DNA of 64,000 nucleotides from Castellaniella hirudinis_A (GTDB taxonomy: Bacteria > Pseudomonadota > Gammaproteobacteria > Burkholderiales > Burkholderiaceae_B), in NCBI RefSeq assembly GCF_047468865.1, contig NZ_JBLGTV010000007.1, positions 62,001 to 126,000 on the forward strand. Direction: 5' to 3'. The notes below the pieces were generated by a model. The model worked only from the letters and a program-made list of their open reading frames with translations, had not been told where the DNA came from and did no database searches. A program made the translations under genes and the position numbers. Below, piece after piece: positions 34,355 to 43,512 of this stretch (the first letter of the stretch is position 1; each line of letters opens with the position of its first letter).

Positions 34355-34498
34355 GGATGACCCTTTTGGGTTCAGGGTGAAAACATTTCACACTGTATCA
34401 GAACCGCCCTGCCCTCCGCAGTGCCTTTGGCCCTGCGCGTGTCCAGAAACTGCTAGGATGGCTGCTTCGTTGTCTTGTCCCTGAACCACACAACCACC

Positions 34499-34681
34499 AT
34501 GATAAGAAAACTCAGCCTTGCCTGCGTCTGGCTGCTGGCTGTTCTGTGCTATGTCGTGCCGTATCGGGTGCTGAATCAGGTCAATGCCTGGTATGGCAGC
34601 TTCCTGTTCTGGACGTTTGCCGGGGTGCTGGTCATCCTCTGCAATCTGCTGGCCACCCGGGACTGGGGGCGGGACGAATGA
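34499..34681 (+). CDS. DUF3311 small membrane protein
   Basis: This 60-residue protein has two transmembrane helices (LACVWLLAVLCYVVPYRVLN and LFWTFAGVLVILCNLLA), typical of DUF3311. Such proteins are encoded just upstream of sodium:solute symporters and are thought to be accessory subunits, as in PanF/YhdT-like and MctP-like pairs. Its stop overlaps the ATG of the symporter (ATGA), implying coupled translation. Confidence 0.88.
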   Translation: MIRKLSLACVWLLAVLCYVVPYRVLNQVNAWYGSFLFWTFAGVLVILCNLLATRDWGRDE

Positions 34682-36159
34682 ACGTCACGGCAATCTGGCT
34701 GGGTGCGGCCGTCTATCTGCTGGTGTCGGTGGCCGTGGCCTGGCTGTCGCGCGACGAAACCACCAATGGTCGGCAAGTCAGCATGTCGGGCTATTTCCTG
34801 GGGGCGCGGCGCTTCGGCGGCTTTGTCTCGGCCCTTAGCTACAGCGCCACCACCTACAGCGCCTTCATGATGGTGGGCCTGGCGGGGCTGACCTACACCG
34901 CCGGGGTAGGGGCCTATGGCTTTGAAATCGTCTACTTCGTGGGGGTCTCGCTGGTGGCCGTCTTTGGTCCGCGCTTCTGGCGCGTGGGCAAGGCCTACGA
35001 TTTCATCACCCCCAGCGAAATGCTGGGCCACCGCTACCAAAGCCGGGCGGTCGCCGTGTCCACCGCCCTGACCAACTGCCTGTTTCTCATCCCCTACGCC
35101 GCCGTCCAACTGGCCGGGGTCGGTTACCTGTTGGCGGGGATGAGCAACGGGGCCATCAGTTTCACCACCGGCACCATTTTCGCCACCGGGGTGGCGCTGC
35201 TGTTCTCGTATATTGCGGGCATGCGCTCGGTCATGTGGACCGATGCCCTGCAGGCCGCCTTCATGCTGGTTTCGGCCTCGATCGTGGCCTGGCTGGTGGT
35301 GCGGCACCTGGGCGGGCCCGCTGCCATGTTCGACCAGCTGTCCGCCGTCCCGGGCGATGTCCTGACCGTCCCCGGCCCGGGGTTCTTTTCCTTTGCCACC
35401 TTTCTGGGGCTGACGCTGCCCTGGTTTTTCTTCAGCCTGTCCAACCCCCAGGTCAGCCAGCGGCTGTTCATGCCCAAATCCCTGCCGGCCCTGCGCCGCA
35501 TGCTGCTTGGTTTCTTGTGCTTTGGCCTGGTCTACACCCTGGTGTCCGTCACCTGGGGTTTTGGCGCCCTGCTGGCCCTGCCGGGGCTGACCCAGGCCGA
35601 CCTGGCCACCCCCAGCCTGCTGGCATCGGGCATCATCCCGCCCCTGTTGGCCGAAATCGTCATGATCGGCATCCTGGCCGCCGCCATTTCCACCATTGAC
35701 TCCATCATGCTGACCTTGTCGTCCATGCTGTCGCGCGACGTCTACGCCCACGTCGCCGGCCACCGGGACGACGCCCGCCAGCTGCGCTTCGGCAAAATCG
35801 TGCTGGCCGTGGTGGCCGCCCTGGCCTGGGTGTTCGCCGAACTGCAGCTGAACCTGATTGCCGTCCTGTCGGTGGCCGCCTCCACCGGCCTGGCCGTGGT
35901 CGTGCCGGCGATTGTCGGCGCGTTTTTCTGGCGCCGGGGGACAGCGGCCGGCGCCCTGGCCAGCATCCTGGGCGGCAGCGCCGTGGTTCTGCTGCTGTTT
36001 GCCAGCGGCGTCCAACCCCTGGGCTTGTCCGCCGGGGTCTGGGTGCTGCCCGTGTCCATCGTGCTGTTCGTGGGGGTCAGCCTGCTGACCCGGGCGCCGG
36101 CGGCGTGCGCGGATGAATTCATGGCGCGGGCCAATGCGCGCGCAACGCCTTTGTCATAG
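34678..36159 (+). CDS. Sodium:solute symporter family transporter
   Basis: This 493-residue protein has about 13 helices and the SSS signature region (VMWTDALQAAFMLVSASIVA). The N-terminal part reads SMSGYFLGARRFGGFVSALS. Pairing with DUF3311 suggests a carboxylate or monocarboxylate substrate; the exact one cannot be read from sequence. I used the ATG at 34678; a longer frame upstream lies in DUF3311. Confidence 0.9.
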   Translation: MNVTAIWLGAAVYLLVSVAVAWLSRDETTNGRQVSMSGYFLGARRFGGFVSALSYSATTYSAFMMVGLAGLTYTAGVGAYGFEIVYFVGVSLVAVFGPRFWRVGKAYDFITPSEMLGHRYQSRAVAVSTALTNCLFLIPYAAVQLAGVGYLLAGMSNGAISFTTGTIFATGVALLFSYIAGMRSVMWTDALQAAFMLVSASIVAWLVVRHLGGPAAMFDQLSAVPGDVLTVPGPGFFSFATFLGLTLPWFFFSLSNPQVSQRLFMPKSLPALRRMLLGFLCFGLVYTLVSVTWGFGALLALPGLTQADLATPSLLASGIIPPLLAEIVMIGILAAAISTIDSIMLTLSSMLSRDVYAHVAGHRDDARQLRFGKIVLAVVAALAWVFAELQLNLIAVLSVAASTGLAVVVPAIVGAFFWRRGTAAGALASILGGSAVVLLLFASGVQPLGLSAGVWVLPVSIVLFVGVSLLTRAPAACADEFMARANARATPLS

Positions 36160-36443
36160 CCGCCCTTGATTTGCTCCGGGTTCACAAATCGGCATGGGCC
36201 CATCCGGGGCCGCGCTTGCGACAGCGCGCTGGCGCGGGCCGAGCGGCGGTATTATCAGCAGCGTGTCGCCCAGGCTGCGGAGGGTGTCCTATTTTAGCTA
36301 CCAAGCCCTGGGTTGGTTCCTACTCCGTACAGGATCAAGCCCAGTGACGCGAAAGCCCGATCATGCTTGACTGCATACGGCTTGTACCGTATGATCGGCC
36401 GCAATATGCCCGACGCCTCTGCACTCCGTGTACGCGTCGGTTC
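36160..36443. other. Non-coding stretch between the symporter and the Abi gene
   Basis: No gene is seen. It contains CATACGG/CCGTATG as a small hairpin (about 36376-36397) and one copy of an 11-bp direct repeat TTTTAGCTACC (36292-36302). The second copy lies beyond the Abi gene at 37605-37615. Confidence 0.5.
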
Positions 36444-37451
36444 TCATTTGTACGCTAGGTTTTCCCACGGGGCACTATCTTTCCAGCCAGCAACCAGCCC
36501 CATGTCGCTGACCGACAACAGGCCGTCTGGAAATTGCGGAAATCCGTTTTCCAGCAGTTCTGTCATGCGCTGCCCCCAGGTCGAGTTGGGGCAGATCACG
36601 CCCAACAGCTGCCGCATCAGACACAAGTAGAAGAACGGCCGGGCATTGTTCAGTTTAGCGGGCCAGCCTGCTGGTACGGGAGACCGTTCGACGACGTTGA
36701 TGTTCCACAATCTACTGTGATGTGCCGATACATTGCGGATGAAGTTCAAGCTGCGCAACCACTGTGCAAATGCAATGCCGTCTGGCGCTCCGTATCTCTT
36801 GGCAACCTGATCCTGATCCGCACGCTTCATGCCGGCAAATAGTTTGGAAAGAAGCCCAAAGTTCCAGATCTCAACGGCGGCCCAGATGGGCAACTTGCCG
36901 TAATAATGCTGCATGTGGTGTGAGATAAATGGCTCTTTGCGAGCGCGGTGGAACAGGCCCTGGTATTTCGTCAGCCAGACCTGATGTTTGGTCTTGCCCT
37001 TGTCTGGCCCGTAAGCAATGACCCTCTTCACAAAATTTCCATGCAAGCAAGCTGGGTTTTCGTGTGCGGCGGGGTCACGCTGCCCAAGCAGGTACGCGAT
37101 ATCTACACGCACCGCCATTTCTATGCGTTCCAACGCGTCCATTGCCAACAAACGCAGCTTTTTGTCGAAAACATACAGCTGAACGACATGCTCAAAGCGG
37201 CTACCAGGCATAAAAGTGTCCCGTCGGATCGGCTTACCCTGTGCCTGCGATGCTGCCTCATCGGTTTCCCGTAGCGGATACCAATAACCGCTCAAACGGT
37301 AATACCCCAGCCGTTCCAGGTAATCCAGCGCAGCAGCCGGAGCATCCACTTGCAAGCCGCGCGCTTCCAGTTGACGTAGCTGATCCTCGAACGACAGCCA
37401 GGGCTTGAGCGGTTTCAACTTATGAGTCTCCCAGTTTCGTGCGACACACAT
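36444..37451 (-). CDS. Abi family (Abi_2) abortive-infection protein
   Basis: This 335-residue protein belongs to the AbiD/AbiF-like Abi_2 family. The N-terminus has LSFEDQLRQLEARGL and YLERLGYYRLSGYWYPLR, and the HEPN-type catalytic motif is RNVSAHHSRLWN near residue 245. Such proteins are thought to be RNases that abort phage infection. Base composition is more AT-rich than its neighbours, and it stands alone next to tRNA-Val. AbiF-like genes may have an associated structured RNA; the region upstream carries two direct repeats. Confidence 0.88.
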   Translation of the reverse strand: MCVARNWETHKLKPLKPWLSFEDQLRQLEARGLQVDAPAAALDYLERLGYYRLSGYWYPLRETDEAASQAQGKPIRRDTFMPGSRFEHVVQLYVFDKKLRLLAMDALERIEMAVRVDIAYLLGQRDPAAHENPACLHGNFVKRVIAYGPDKGKTKHQVWLTKYQGLFHRARKEPFISHHMQHYYGKLPIWAAVEIWNFGLLSKLFAGMKRADQDQVAKRYGAPDGIAFAQWLRSLNFIRNVSAHHSRLWNINVVERSPVPAGWPAKLNNARPFFYLCLMRQLLGVICPNSTWGQRMTELLENGFPQFPDGLLSVSDMGLVAGWKDSAPWENLAYK

Positions 37452-37476
37452 ACCCTATCCTGTCATTCCGATCACG

Positions 37477-37512
37477 CGGCGAAGTCTGCTACAGAACGGT
37501 CAAGTCTACTAC
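37477..37512 (-). repeat. Two 16-bp direct repeats upstream of the Abi gene
   Basis: On the plus strand CGGCGAAGTCTGCTAC (37477-37492) and CGGTCAAGTCTACTAC (37497-37512) differ at three positions and are 20 bp apart. They lie 26 bp upstream of the Abi start. They may be operators or part of a transcribed leader. Confidence 0.5.
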
Positions 37513-37717
37513 CGTGCCCCTTTTCCCTGACCGACACGGAGAAGGACGACGCCTGTGGGTAGGGTTGCTATTCTGGGCCTTTCTGGTGCTGTGTATAGTG
37601 CCAGTTTTAGCTACCTCCTTTCAGCCAATTTTCAAGCCCTTTTCTGGCTAAAAAAGCAAACAGGCCAAACCCTGTTTTTCGGTCTGACCTTTAAGTTTTG
37701 ATTTTATTGAGGATTTC

Positions 37718-37792
37718 TGGTGGGCGGTACAAGGTTCGAACTTGTGACCCCTGCCGTGTGAAGGCAGTGCTCTACCACTGAGCTAACCGCCC
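37718..37792 (-). tRNA. tRNA-Val (anticodon CAC)
   Basis: On the minus strand the acceptor GGGCGGT pairs with ACCGCCC, the D-arm is AGCTCAGTGGTAGAGC, the anticodon loop TTCACAC gives CAC (reads GUG), and CCA is encoded. The T-arm is ACAAG TTCGAAC CTTGT. The Abi gene lies just downstream of its 3' end. Confidence 0.97.
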
Positions 37793-37853
37793 AATCGGGA
37801 TGCTGTTAGAATCAGCGCAAGAAACGCAAGACAGCCGACTGGAAAGATCGCCA

Positions 37854-38579
37854 TTATACATGATTTTTTTCCCGCCATAGGCAGCGGCCCCCGACGGCTT
37901 TGTCCAGGCCGTCCAGGTAGGCTTCGTGGGCGGCCAGATCCGCCGCGCTGACCGGCGCCACGGGCAGGCTCGACGCGTCGAACCGCGCTGCGGTGCTGCC
38001 CAGCCGCACCGCGCCCGTCCGCTTGTCGGCATCGTCGTCGGTGTCGCCGCCCAGCAGGGAATTCTGGCCGCGCGTCATCGCCAGCCAGACTTCGCCCAGC
38101 AGCTCTGAATCCAGCAGCGCCCCGTGCAGCGTGCGGTGCGCGTTGGAAATCCCGAAACGGTCGCACAGCGCATCCAGGTTGTTGCGCTTGCCGGGGAACA
38201 TTTCACGCGCCACCATCAACGAATCCGTGATCTGGGCGCATAAATCCGTAAACGGCGGCCGTTTGGCGCGTTTCAGTTCCGCATTCAGGAACTTCACGTC
38301 GAACGCCGCATTGTGGATGATGACCTCGGCATCGCGCACAAAATCCACCAGTTGCTGGGCCACGTCGGCAAAGCGCGGCTTGTCCGACAGGAATTCCGTC
38401 GTCAGCCCATGCACCTGCAGCGCCTCGGGGTCGCTGTCGCGATCCGGGTTCAGGTACAGGTGCAGATGCTGATCCGTGACCTGACGGTTCATGATTTCCA
38501 CACAGGCCAGTTCCACCACGCGGTGGCCTTTTTCGGGCTCCAGCCCGGTGGTTTCAGTATCCAGAACGATTTGGCGCAT
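37854..38579 (-). CDS. dnaQ: DNA polymerase III epsilon subunit (3'-5' proofreading exonuclease)
   Basis: DnaQ (241 residues) proofreads replication. The DEDDh exonuclease motifs are visible: ExoI VLDTETTGL, ExoII IIHNAAFDVKFLN, and ExoIII HGALLDSELL. The C-terminal tail, which binds the alpha subunit, is present (LAAHEAYLDGLDK). I chose Met 38579 (MRQIVLDTETTGL); an upstream Met at 38594 adds five residues. It lies next to rnhA, a common pairing. Confidence 0.96.
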   Translation of the reverse strand: MRQIVLDTETTGLEPEKGHRVVELACVEIMNRQVTDQHLHLYLNPDRDSDPEALQVHGLTTEFLSDKPRFADVAQQLVDFVRDAEVIIHNAAFDVKFLNAELKRAKRPPFTDLCAQITDSLMVAREMFPGKRNNLDALCDRFGISNAHRTLHGALLDSELLGEVWLAMTRGQNSLLGGDTDDDADKRTGAVRLGSTAARFDASSLPVAPVSAADLAAHEAYLDGLDKAVGGRCLWREKNHV

Positions 38580-38671
38580 GGCAGTCACTTTCAAAACAAA
38601 ACAGGCGGAAATGGGTCGGGCGAGGGCAGGGGGCCTGGCGCAGCGGGCGGAACCGCGCTGCCTCGGTGTCT

Positions 38672-39118
38672 TTATTTCCCCATGAAGGCTTCGACCCCCT
38701 GGTTGGCCAGCGCGTCGGCGCGTTCGTTGCCCGGGTCGCCCGCATGCCCCTTGACCCAGCGCCAGTGTAGTTCATGCGCCGCGGCCAAGGCATCCAGGTC
38801 TTGCCATAAATCCGCGTTCTTGACGGGTTTCTTGTCCGCCGTGCGCCAGTTGCGCTGCTTCCAGTTGGGCAGCCATTGCGTCATGCCTTTTTGCACGTAC
38901 ACCGAATCCGTATGCACCGTGACCACGCAGCGGCGCTTCAAGGCCCGCAGCGCCTGGATCACCGCCATCAGTTCCATGCGGTTGTTGGTCGTCAGCGTTT
39001 CGCCGCCGTGCAAGGTTTTTTCGTGGGGCCCCTGGCGCAGCAACGCGCCCCAGCCGCCTGGCCCGGGGTTGCCCTTGCAGGCGCCGTCCGTCCAGATATC
39101 CACTACAGGTTCAGTCAT
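38672..39118 (-). CDS. rnhA: Ribonuclease HI
   Basis: RNase HI (148 residues) removes RNA from RNA-DNA hybrids. The acidic catalytic residues are visible: Asp in DIWTDGACKGNPGPGGWG, Glu in NNRMELMAVIQAL, Asp in VHTDSVYV, and Asp in GNERADALAN. The basic handle region (GMTQWLPNWKQRNWRT) is complete. It is followed by dnaQ on the same strand. Confidence 0.97.
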   Translation of the reverse strand: MTEPVVDIWTDGACKGNPGPGGWGALLRQGPHEKTLHGGETLTTNNRMELMAVIQALRALKRRCVVTVHTDSVYVQKGMTQWLPNWKQRNWRTADKKPVKNADLWQDLDALAAAHELHWRWVKGHAGDPGNERADALANQGVEAFMGK

Positions 39119-39226
39119 TGAAAATCCTATCAAAACAAGTCAGGGTGGGCCGTGCCGCCGGCAGGCGGGCGGATTTTGCCAGACCGCCTGGCGGTGCCGA
39201 TGAAAACAGCGGTTGGCGCGGGGCTT

Positions 39227-39976
39227 TTACCCGCCGGCCACGGGCACCGCCGCTGCGCGACGTACCCGGCGGCGCTTTGATTTGCGCCATGCCGGGCCCA
39301 CCAGCCGCATGCCGCTGACCCGCTTGACGGCGGCGATGGCATACACCGCGCCCCCGGCGGGCCACCAGCGGTCGCCCGCATGTTCCATGAACTGCCAGCG
39401 CTGCAGCCACGCCGCTGTGGCGCACAGCGGGACGTAGCAGCCGAAACGGCCCCGATCCAGCTCGAAAGACAGCAGCTTGAACCAATCCTTCAACCGGGCG
39501 GGGGACACCTGCGACGGCACCGGCACCGGCAGTTGCAAGGCCAGCCCGGGCAGGGACTCGCGCAACCCCCACAGACTGTAGGGGTTGAACCCCGTCATGA
39601 CCACCCGGCCTTCCGGCATCAGCACCCGCTCGACCTCGCGCAGCACGGCGTGCGGGTCGACGCACCATTCCAGCGTGTGCGGCATCACCATCAGATCGAC
39701 GCTTTGCGTATCGAAGGGCAATTGTTCGGGTTCGCAGATCAGGCGGCCGGCACGCGTGCCATATGGCGCCTCCGGGCTGTGCGCCCAGGTTTTGTACGGA
39801 ATGCGATTCGCCCGCAGCAAGTCCCAATGCGGCAGGCCGATTTGTATGGCATGATAGCCGAAGGCATTCCCGACCATCGCATCCACCTGGCGTTGTTCCC
39901 AGGCGCGCACGTATTGTCCCATCGGGGTGTCCAGCCATTCGGCCAGTGCTATAGGCATTGCGCGCTGCGGTGCCAC
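39227..39976 (-). CDS. SAM-dependent methyltransferase next to rnhA
   Basis: This 249-residue protein is a class I methyltransferase-like protein (CEPEQLPFDTQSVDLMVMPH and VLREVERVLMPEGRVVMTG). The classic GxGxG loop is replaced by a weak sequence, which is typical of the YafS/BioC-like proteins placed beside rnhA and gloB. I chose the GTG at 39976 because AAGGAG is well placed upstream. The basic tail KSKRRRVRRAAAV is unusual. The substrate is unknown. Confidence 0.8.
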   Translation of the reverse strand: MAPQRAMPIALAEWLDTPMGQYVRAWEQRQVDAMVGNAFGYHAIQIGLPHWDLLRANRIPYKTWAHSPEAPYGTRAGRLICEPEQLPFDTQSVDLMVMPHTLEWCVDPHAVLREVERVLMPEGRVVMTGFNPYSLWGLRESLPGLALQLPVPVPSQVSPARLKDWFKLLSFELDRGRFGCYVPLCATAAWLQRWQFMEHAGDRWWPAGGAVYAIAAVKRVSGMRLVGPAWRKSKRRRVRRAAAVPVAGG

Positions 39977-39991
39977 CGTTGCTCCTTAACC

Positions 39992-40891
39992 ATGAAACCA
40001 CCCGTCCCCACCGCCATCCCGACCGCTTCCCTGACCCCCATCCCGGCGTTTTCCGATAACTACATCTGGATGGTACAAAAAAACGGCCATGCCGTGGTCG
40101 TGGACCCCGGCGATGCGGCCCCGGTGTTGGCGCATCTGCCTCCCGGCATTATCCTCGAAGCCATTCTCGTCACCCACCATCACCACGACCACGTCGGCGG
40201 CGTGCTGGCATTACACCAACAAACCGGCGCCCGCGTCTATGGCCCGCGCGATGAAAAAATCCCGCATTGCGACGTCCCTGTGTCGCAAGGGGATGCCTTC
40301 CACCTGCCCGGCAGCGGGCTGCGGTTCGACGTGCTGGATGTCCCGGGCCACACCGCCGGCCACGTGGCGTATGTCGGCCAACTGGACATCGCCGCCTCGG
40401 CCCACCCGGCGCTGGCGGCGGGCGTCGGCCAGCCGCCGGATGACGGTGTCGACGCGTCCGGCGCAGCGCATGCCGGTACCGCCGCCCAGCCCGTGGTTTT
40501 TTGCGGCGACACCTTGTTTGCCGCCGGCTGTGGCCGCCTGTTCGAAGGCACCCCTGCCCAAATGCTGCAATCCCTGGGTAAAATCAGCCATCTGCCGCCA
40601 GACACGCTGGTGTGTTGCGCGCACGAATACACGGCCGCCAATATCCGCTGGGCCCTGCAGGTAGACCCCGACAATGCCGCATTGCAGGCCCGCGCCCAGG
40701 ATACCGCCCGGCTGCGGGCCCGGGGGCTGCCCACCGTGCCGTCGCGCCTGGGGCTGGAGCAGCAGACCAATCCATTCTTGCGCGCCGGCCACCCGGACAT
40801 CCAGGCGGCCGTCCGCCGGCATGCCGGCGCCGCGCTGGATACCCCGCAGGCGGTGTTCGCCTGCCTGCGGCAGTGGAAAAACACCGCTTGA
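39992..40891 (+). CDS. gloB: Hydroxyacylglutathione hydrolase (glyoxalase II)
   Basis: GloB (299 residues) hydrolyses S-lactoylglutathione in methylglyoxal detoxification. The metallo-beta-lactamase metal motif is THHHHDHVGG, followed by VPGHTAGHVAY, FCGDTLFAAGCGRLFEG and the C-terminal substrate-binding block. It is about 40 residues longer than usual because of an Ala/Gly-rich insert (AASAHPALAAGVGQPPDDGV) between HVAY and FCGD. It is divergent from the methyltransferase, which starts 16 bp away. Confidence 0.95.
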   Translation: MKPPVPTAIPTASLTPIPAFSDNYIWMVQKNGHAVVVDPGDAAPVLAHLPPGIILEAILVTHHHHDHVGGVLALHQQTGARVYGPRDEKIPHCDVPVSQGDAFHLPGSGLRFDVLDVPGHTAGHVAYVGQLDIAASAHPALAAGVGQPPDDGVDASGAAHAGTAAQPVVFCGDTLFAAGCGRLFEGTPAQMLQSLGKISHLPPDTLVCCAHEYTAANIRWALQVDPDNAALQARAQDTARLRARGLPTVPSRLGLEQQTNPFLRAGHPDIQAAVRRHAGAALDTPQAVFACLRQWKNTA

Positions 40892-40961
40892 TGGCGGCCC
40901 GTGTGTGCCTGGGGCTGTCTCCGCGCTACACGTTCGGCAAAATGATGAATAAAATCCACCC

Positions 40962-42536
40962 ATGAAAATCCTGCGATACCTGCTGCCGTTGGCGCTGTCC
41001 GTCCTGGCGGGCTGTGCCACCGGGCCCAGCCCGTCATCCCGCGCCGACAGCCAGCCCTACGTGGCCGCCGATACCTCCCGCACGGTCGACCTGACCCATC
41101 CCCCACGCGATATGTGGGATCGCATCCGGCGCGGTTTCGCCATCCCCAACCTGCGCAGCGACAAGGTCGACCACTGGACGGATTATTACGCCAGCCATCC
41201 GCAATCCGTGCTCATCATGAGCCAACGCGCCGGCAAATACCTGTATTACATCGTCGACGAGCTCAACCGCCGGGGCCTGCCGACTGAACTTGCCCTGCTG
41301 CCATTCATCGAATCCGCTTATAACCCCAACGCGCTGTCGCGTTCGCAGGCGTCCGGCCTGTGGCAGTTCATCCCCAGCACCGGCCTGCACTACAACCTGC
41401 AGCAGGACTGGTGGCGCGACCAGCGCCGCGATCCCGTGGCCTCCACCCAGGCCGCGCTGGATTACCTCAGCTACCTGTATGATTTCCAGGGCGACTGGTA
41501 CTTGGCCCTGGCGTCTTACAACTGGGGCGAAGGGGCGGTCAAGCGCGCCATGGACAAGGCCCAGAACAACGGCCTGGAACCCATCTACACCCAGTTGGCG
41601 ATGCCGGACGAAACCAGCAACTACGTCCCCAAACTGCAGGCCATCAAAAACATCATCGCCCGGCCCGAAAAATACGGCATCACGCTGCCCGTGGTCAGCA
41701 ATACCCCATATTTCACCACCGTGCATAAATCGCGCGACATGGACATCGCCGTGGCAGCCGCCCTGGCCGAAATGCCGCTGGAAGACTTCCAGGCGCTGAA
41801 CCCCGCCTACAACCGCCCCATGATGCTGGCCGAACACCAGCCCGCCCTGCACCTGCCGCTGGACAAGGTCGACATCTTCAACGACAACCTGAAAGCCTAT
41901 ACCGGCCGGCTGTCTTCCTGGCAGGTGGTGCACCCCAAGCGCGGCCAGTCCCTGGCGGGTATCGCCAAGACCTACGGCATCACGCTGGATCAGCTGCGCC
42001 AGGCCAACAACCTGGGCCGCAAGCAAACCAAGGCGACCGCCGCCGCCTTGCTGATCCCCATGGACAACCTGCCCGCCGACAGCGGCTTCCGGCTGGCCTC
42101 GTATGGGTCGGCGGCGGCCGGCGACCGCCGCGTGGCCCCGGATGCCGCCAGCGATATCCGCATCGTCCAGGTCGCGCCGGGCGAGGCCGGGGACCGCCGC
42201 GTCATCCGCCGCGTCACGGCCGCCGCCCAGCCTGGCGGCGGCCGGGCCGGCAGCCCGCACCTGGTGCGCCGGGTCGTCATCCCCGGTCAGTCTGGCGGCG
42301 TTACGGCTACCGCCGCCGCGGCGCGGGTCGCCACCCCGCCCGCCCGCGTGGCACACCAGGCCGCCCCGTCCGGCGCCGCCCCTGTCCGCACCCACACCGT
42401 GCGCCGGGGCGATACCCTCTATGCCTTGGCAAAGCGCTATAACACCTCTGTGGATACCCTGCGTCAACTGAACAACCTCAAGGGCTCCGCCCTGTCCACC
42501 GGGAAACGCCTGCGCGTGCCCGGCGCCCAGGGCTAG
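40962..42536 (+). CDS. mltD: Membrane-bound lytic murein transglycosylase D
   Basis: MltD (524 residues) cleaves peptidoglycan glycan strands. It has a lipobox (LALSVLAGC), the SLT domain with catalytic Glu in LLPFIESAYNPNALSRSQAS and GLWQFIPSTG, and two LysM-type modules (the second at the C-terminus, THTVRRGDTLYALAKRYNTS). A 100-residue Ala/Arg/Val-rich linker lies between the LysM modules (about residues 385-475). It is probably anchored in the outer membrane. Confidence 0.96.
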   Translation: MKILRYLLPLALSVLAGCATGPSPSSRADSQPYVAADTSRTVDLTHPPRDMWDRIRRGFAIPNLRSDKVDHWTDYYASHPQSVLIMSQRAGKYLYYIVDELNRRGLPTELALLPFIESAYNPNALSRSQASGLWQFIPSTGLHYNLQQDWWRDQRRDPVASTQAALDYLSYLYDFQGDWYLALASYNWGEGAVKRAMDKAQNNGLEPIYTQLAMPDETSNYVPKLQAIKNIIARPEKYGITLPVVSNTPYFTTVHKSRDMDIAVAAALAEMPLEDFQALNPAYNRPMMLAEHQPALHLPLDKVDIFNDNLKAYTGRLSSWQVVHPKRGQSLAGIAKTYGITLDQLRQANNLGRKQTKATAAALLIPMDNLPADSGFRLASYGSAAAGDRRVAPDAASDIRIVQVAPGEAGDRRVIRRVTAAAQPGGGRAGSPHLVRRVVIPGQSGGVTATAAAARVATPPARVAHQAAPSGAAPVRTHTVRRGDTLYALAKRYNTSVDTLRQLNNLKGSALSTGKRLRVPGAQG

Positions 42537-42708
42537 TCGCCATGGCAGACCACCTTCGGCGCACATGCCGCCGCTGCACCGGCCCGGGCGCCTTGCGTCC
42601 GCAGGGCGGCGCGGGCCTACCGTTTGTGCGTGCCGTTCCCATAGCGGCAGGTATCCGGCCACGAAAACAAACCAAAAATCGCTAAATTACATATAAAGGA
42701 CACTTATC

Positions 42709-43491
42709 ATGGGCTTTCTCTCCGGTAAACGCATTCTGATCACGGGCGTCCTGTCCAATCGCTCCATCGCCTATGGCATTGCGCATGCCTGCCGCGCCCA
42801 GGGGGCCGACATCGCCCTGACCTACGTGGGCGAACGCTTTGAATCCCGCGTGCGCGGCTTTGCCCAAGACCTCGGCAGCGACATCGTCATCCCCTGCGAC
42901 GTCAGCGACGATGCCCAGATCAGCACCGCCATCGACGCCCTGGGCCAGCACTGGGACGGCCTGGACGGCCTGGTGCATTCCATCGGTTTCGCCCCACGCG
43001 ACGCCCTGGAAGGCGACTTTCTGGACGGCATGACGCGTGAAAATTTCCGCGTGGCGCACGATATTTCCGCCTACAGCTTTCCCGCCCTGGCCAAGGCCGC
43101 TTTGCCCCTGCTGCAGGGCCGCCAGGGCTCGGTGCTGACGCTGACCTACCTGGGGGCTGAAAAAGCCATCCCCAACTACAACATGATGGGCTTGGCCAAG
43201 GCCTCCCTGGAGGCCAGTGTGCGCTACCTGGCCAAGTCCCTGGGCAAGCAAGGTCTGCGCGCCAATGGCATTTCCGCCGGCCCCATCAAGACCCTGGCCG
43301 CCAGCGGCATCCGGGACTTCTCCAACATGCTCAAATTCGTCGAGGCCCAATCCCCCCTGGGCCGCAACGTCACCATCGAAGACGTCGGCAACGCCGCCGC
43401 CTTCCTGTTGTCCGACCTGGCCGCCGGCGTCACCGGCGAAATCCTGCATGTGGATTGCGGGTTTTCCAATACCGTCCCCGGCATGGGCTGA
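42709..43491 (+). CDS. fabI: Enoyl-[acyl-carrier-protein] reductase
   Basis: FabI (260 residues) performs the last step of each fatty acid elongation cycle, using NADH, and is the triclosan target. The block LTYLGAEKAIPNYNMMGLAK holds both conserved tyrosines and the catalytic lysine in the E. coli spacing. The N-terminal dinucleotide region begins KRILITGVLSNRSIAYGIA. AAAGGA lies upstream of the ATG. It stands alone after mltD. Confidence 0.97.
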   Translation: MGFLSGKRILITGVLSNRSIAYGIAHACRAQGADIALTYVGERFESRVRGFAQDLGSDIVIPCDVSDDAQISTAIDALGQHWDGLDGLVHSIGFAPRDALEGDFLDGMTRENFRVAHDISAYSFPALAKAALPLLQGRQGSVLTLTYLGAEKAIPNYNMMGLAKASLEASVRYLAKSLGKQGLRANGISAGPIKTLAASGIRDFSNMLKFVEAQSPLGRNVTIEDVGNAAAFLLSDLAAGVTGEILHVDCGFSNTVPGMG

Positions 43492-43512
43492 CCCCCCCCC
43501 AAGAGGCTCGCT

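Larger units (their letters stand above)
36292..37615. repeat. 11-bp direct repeat framing the Abi gene
   Basis: TTTTAGCTACC occurs at 36292-36302 and 37605-37615 in the same orientation. Between them lies only the Abi gene with its flanks (1.3 kb). It could be a target duplication or the trace of an excision site; chance cannot be excluded. Confidence 0.45.
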
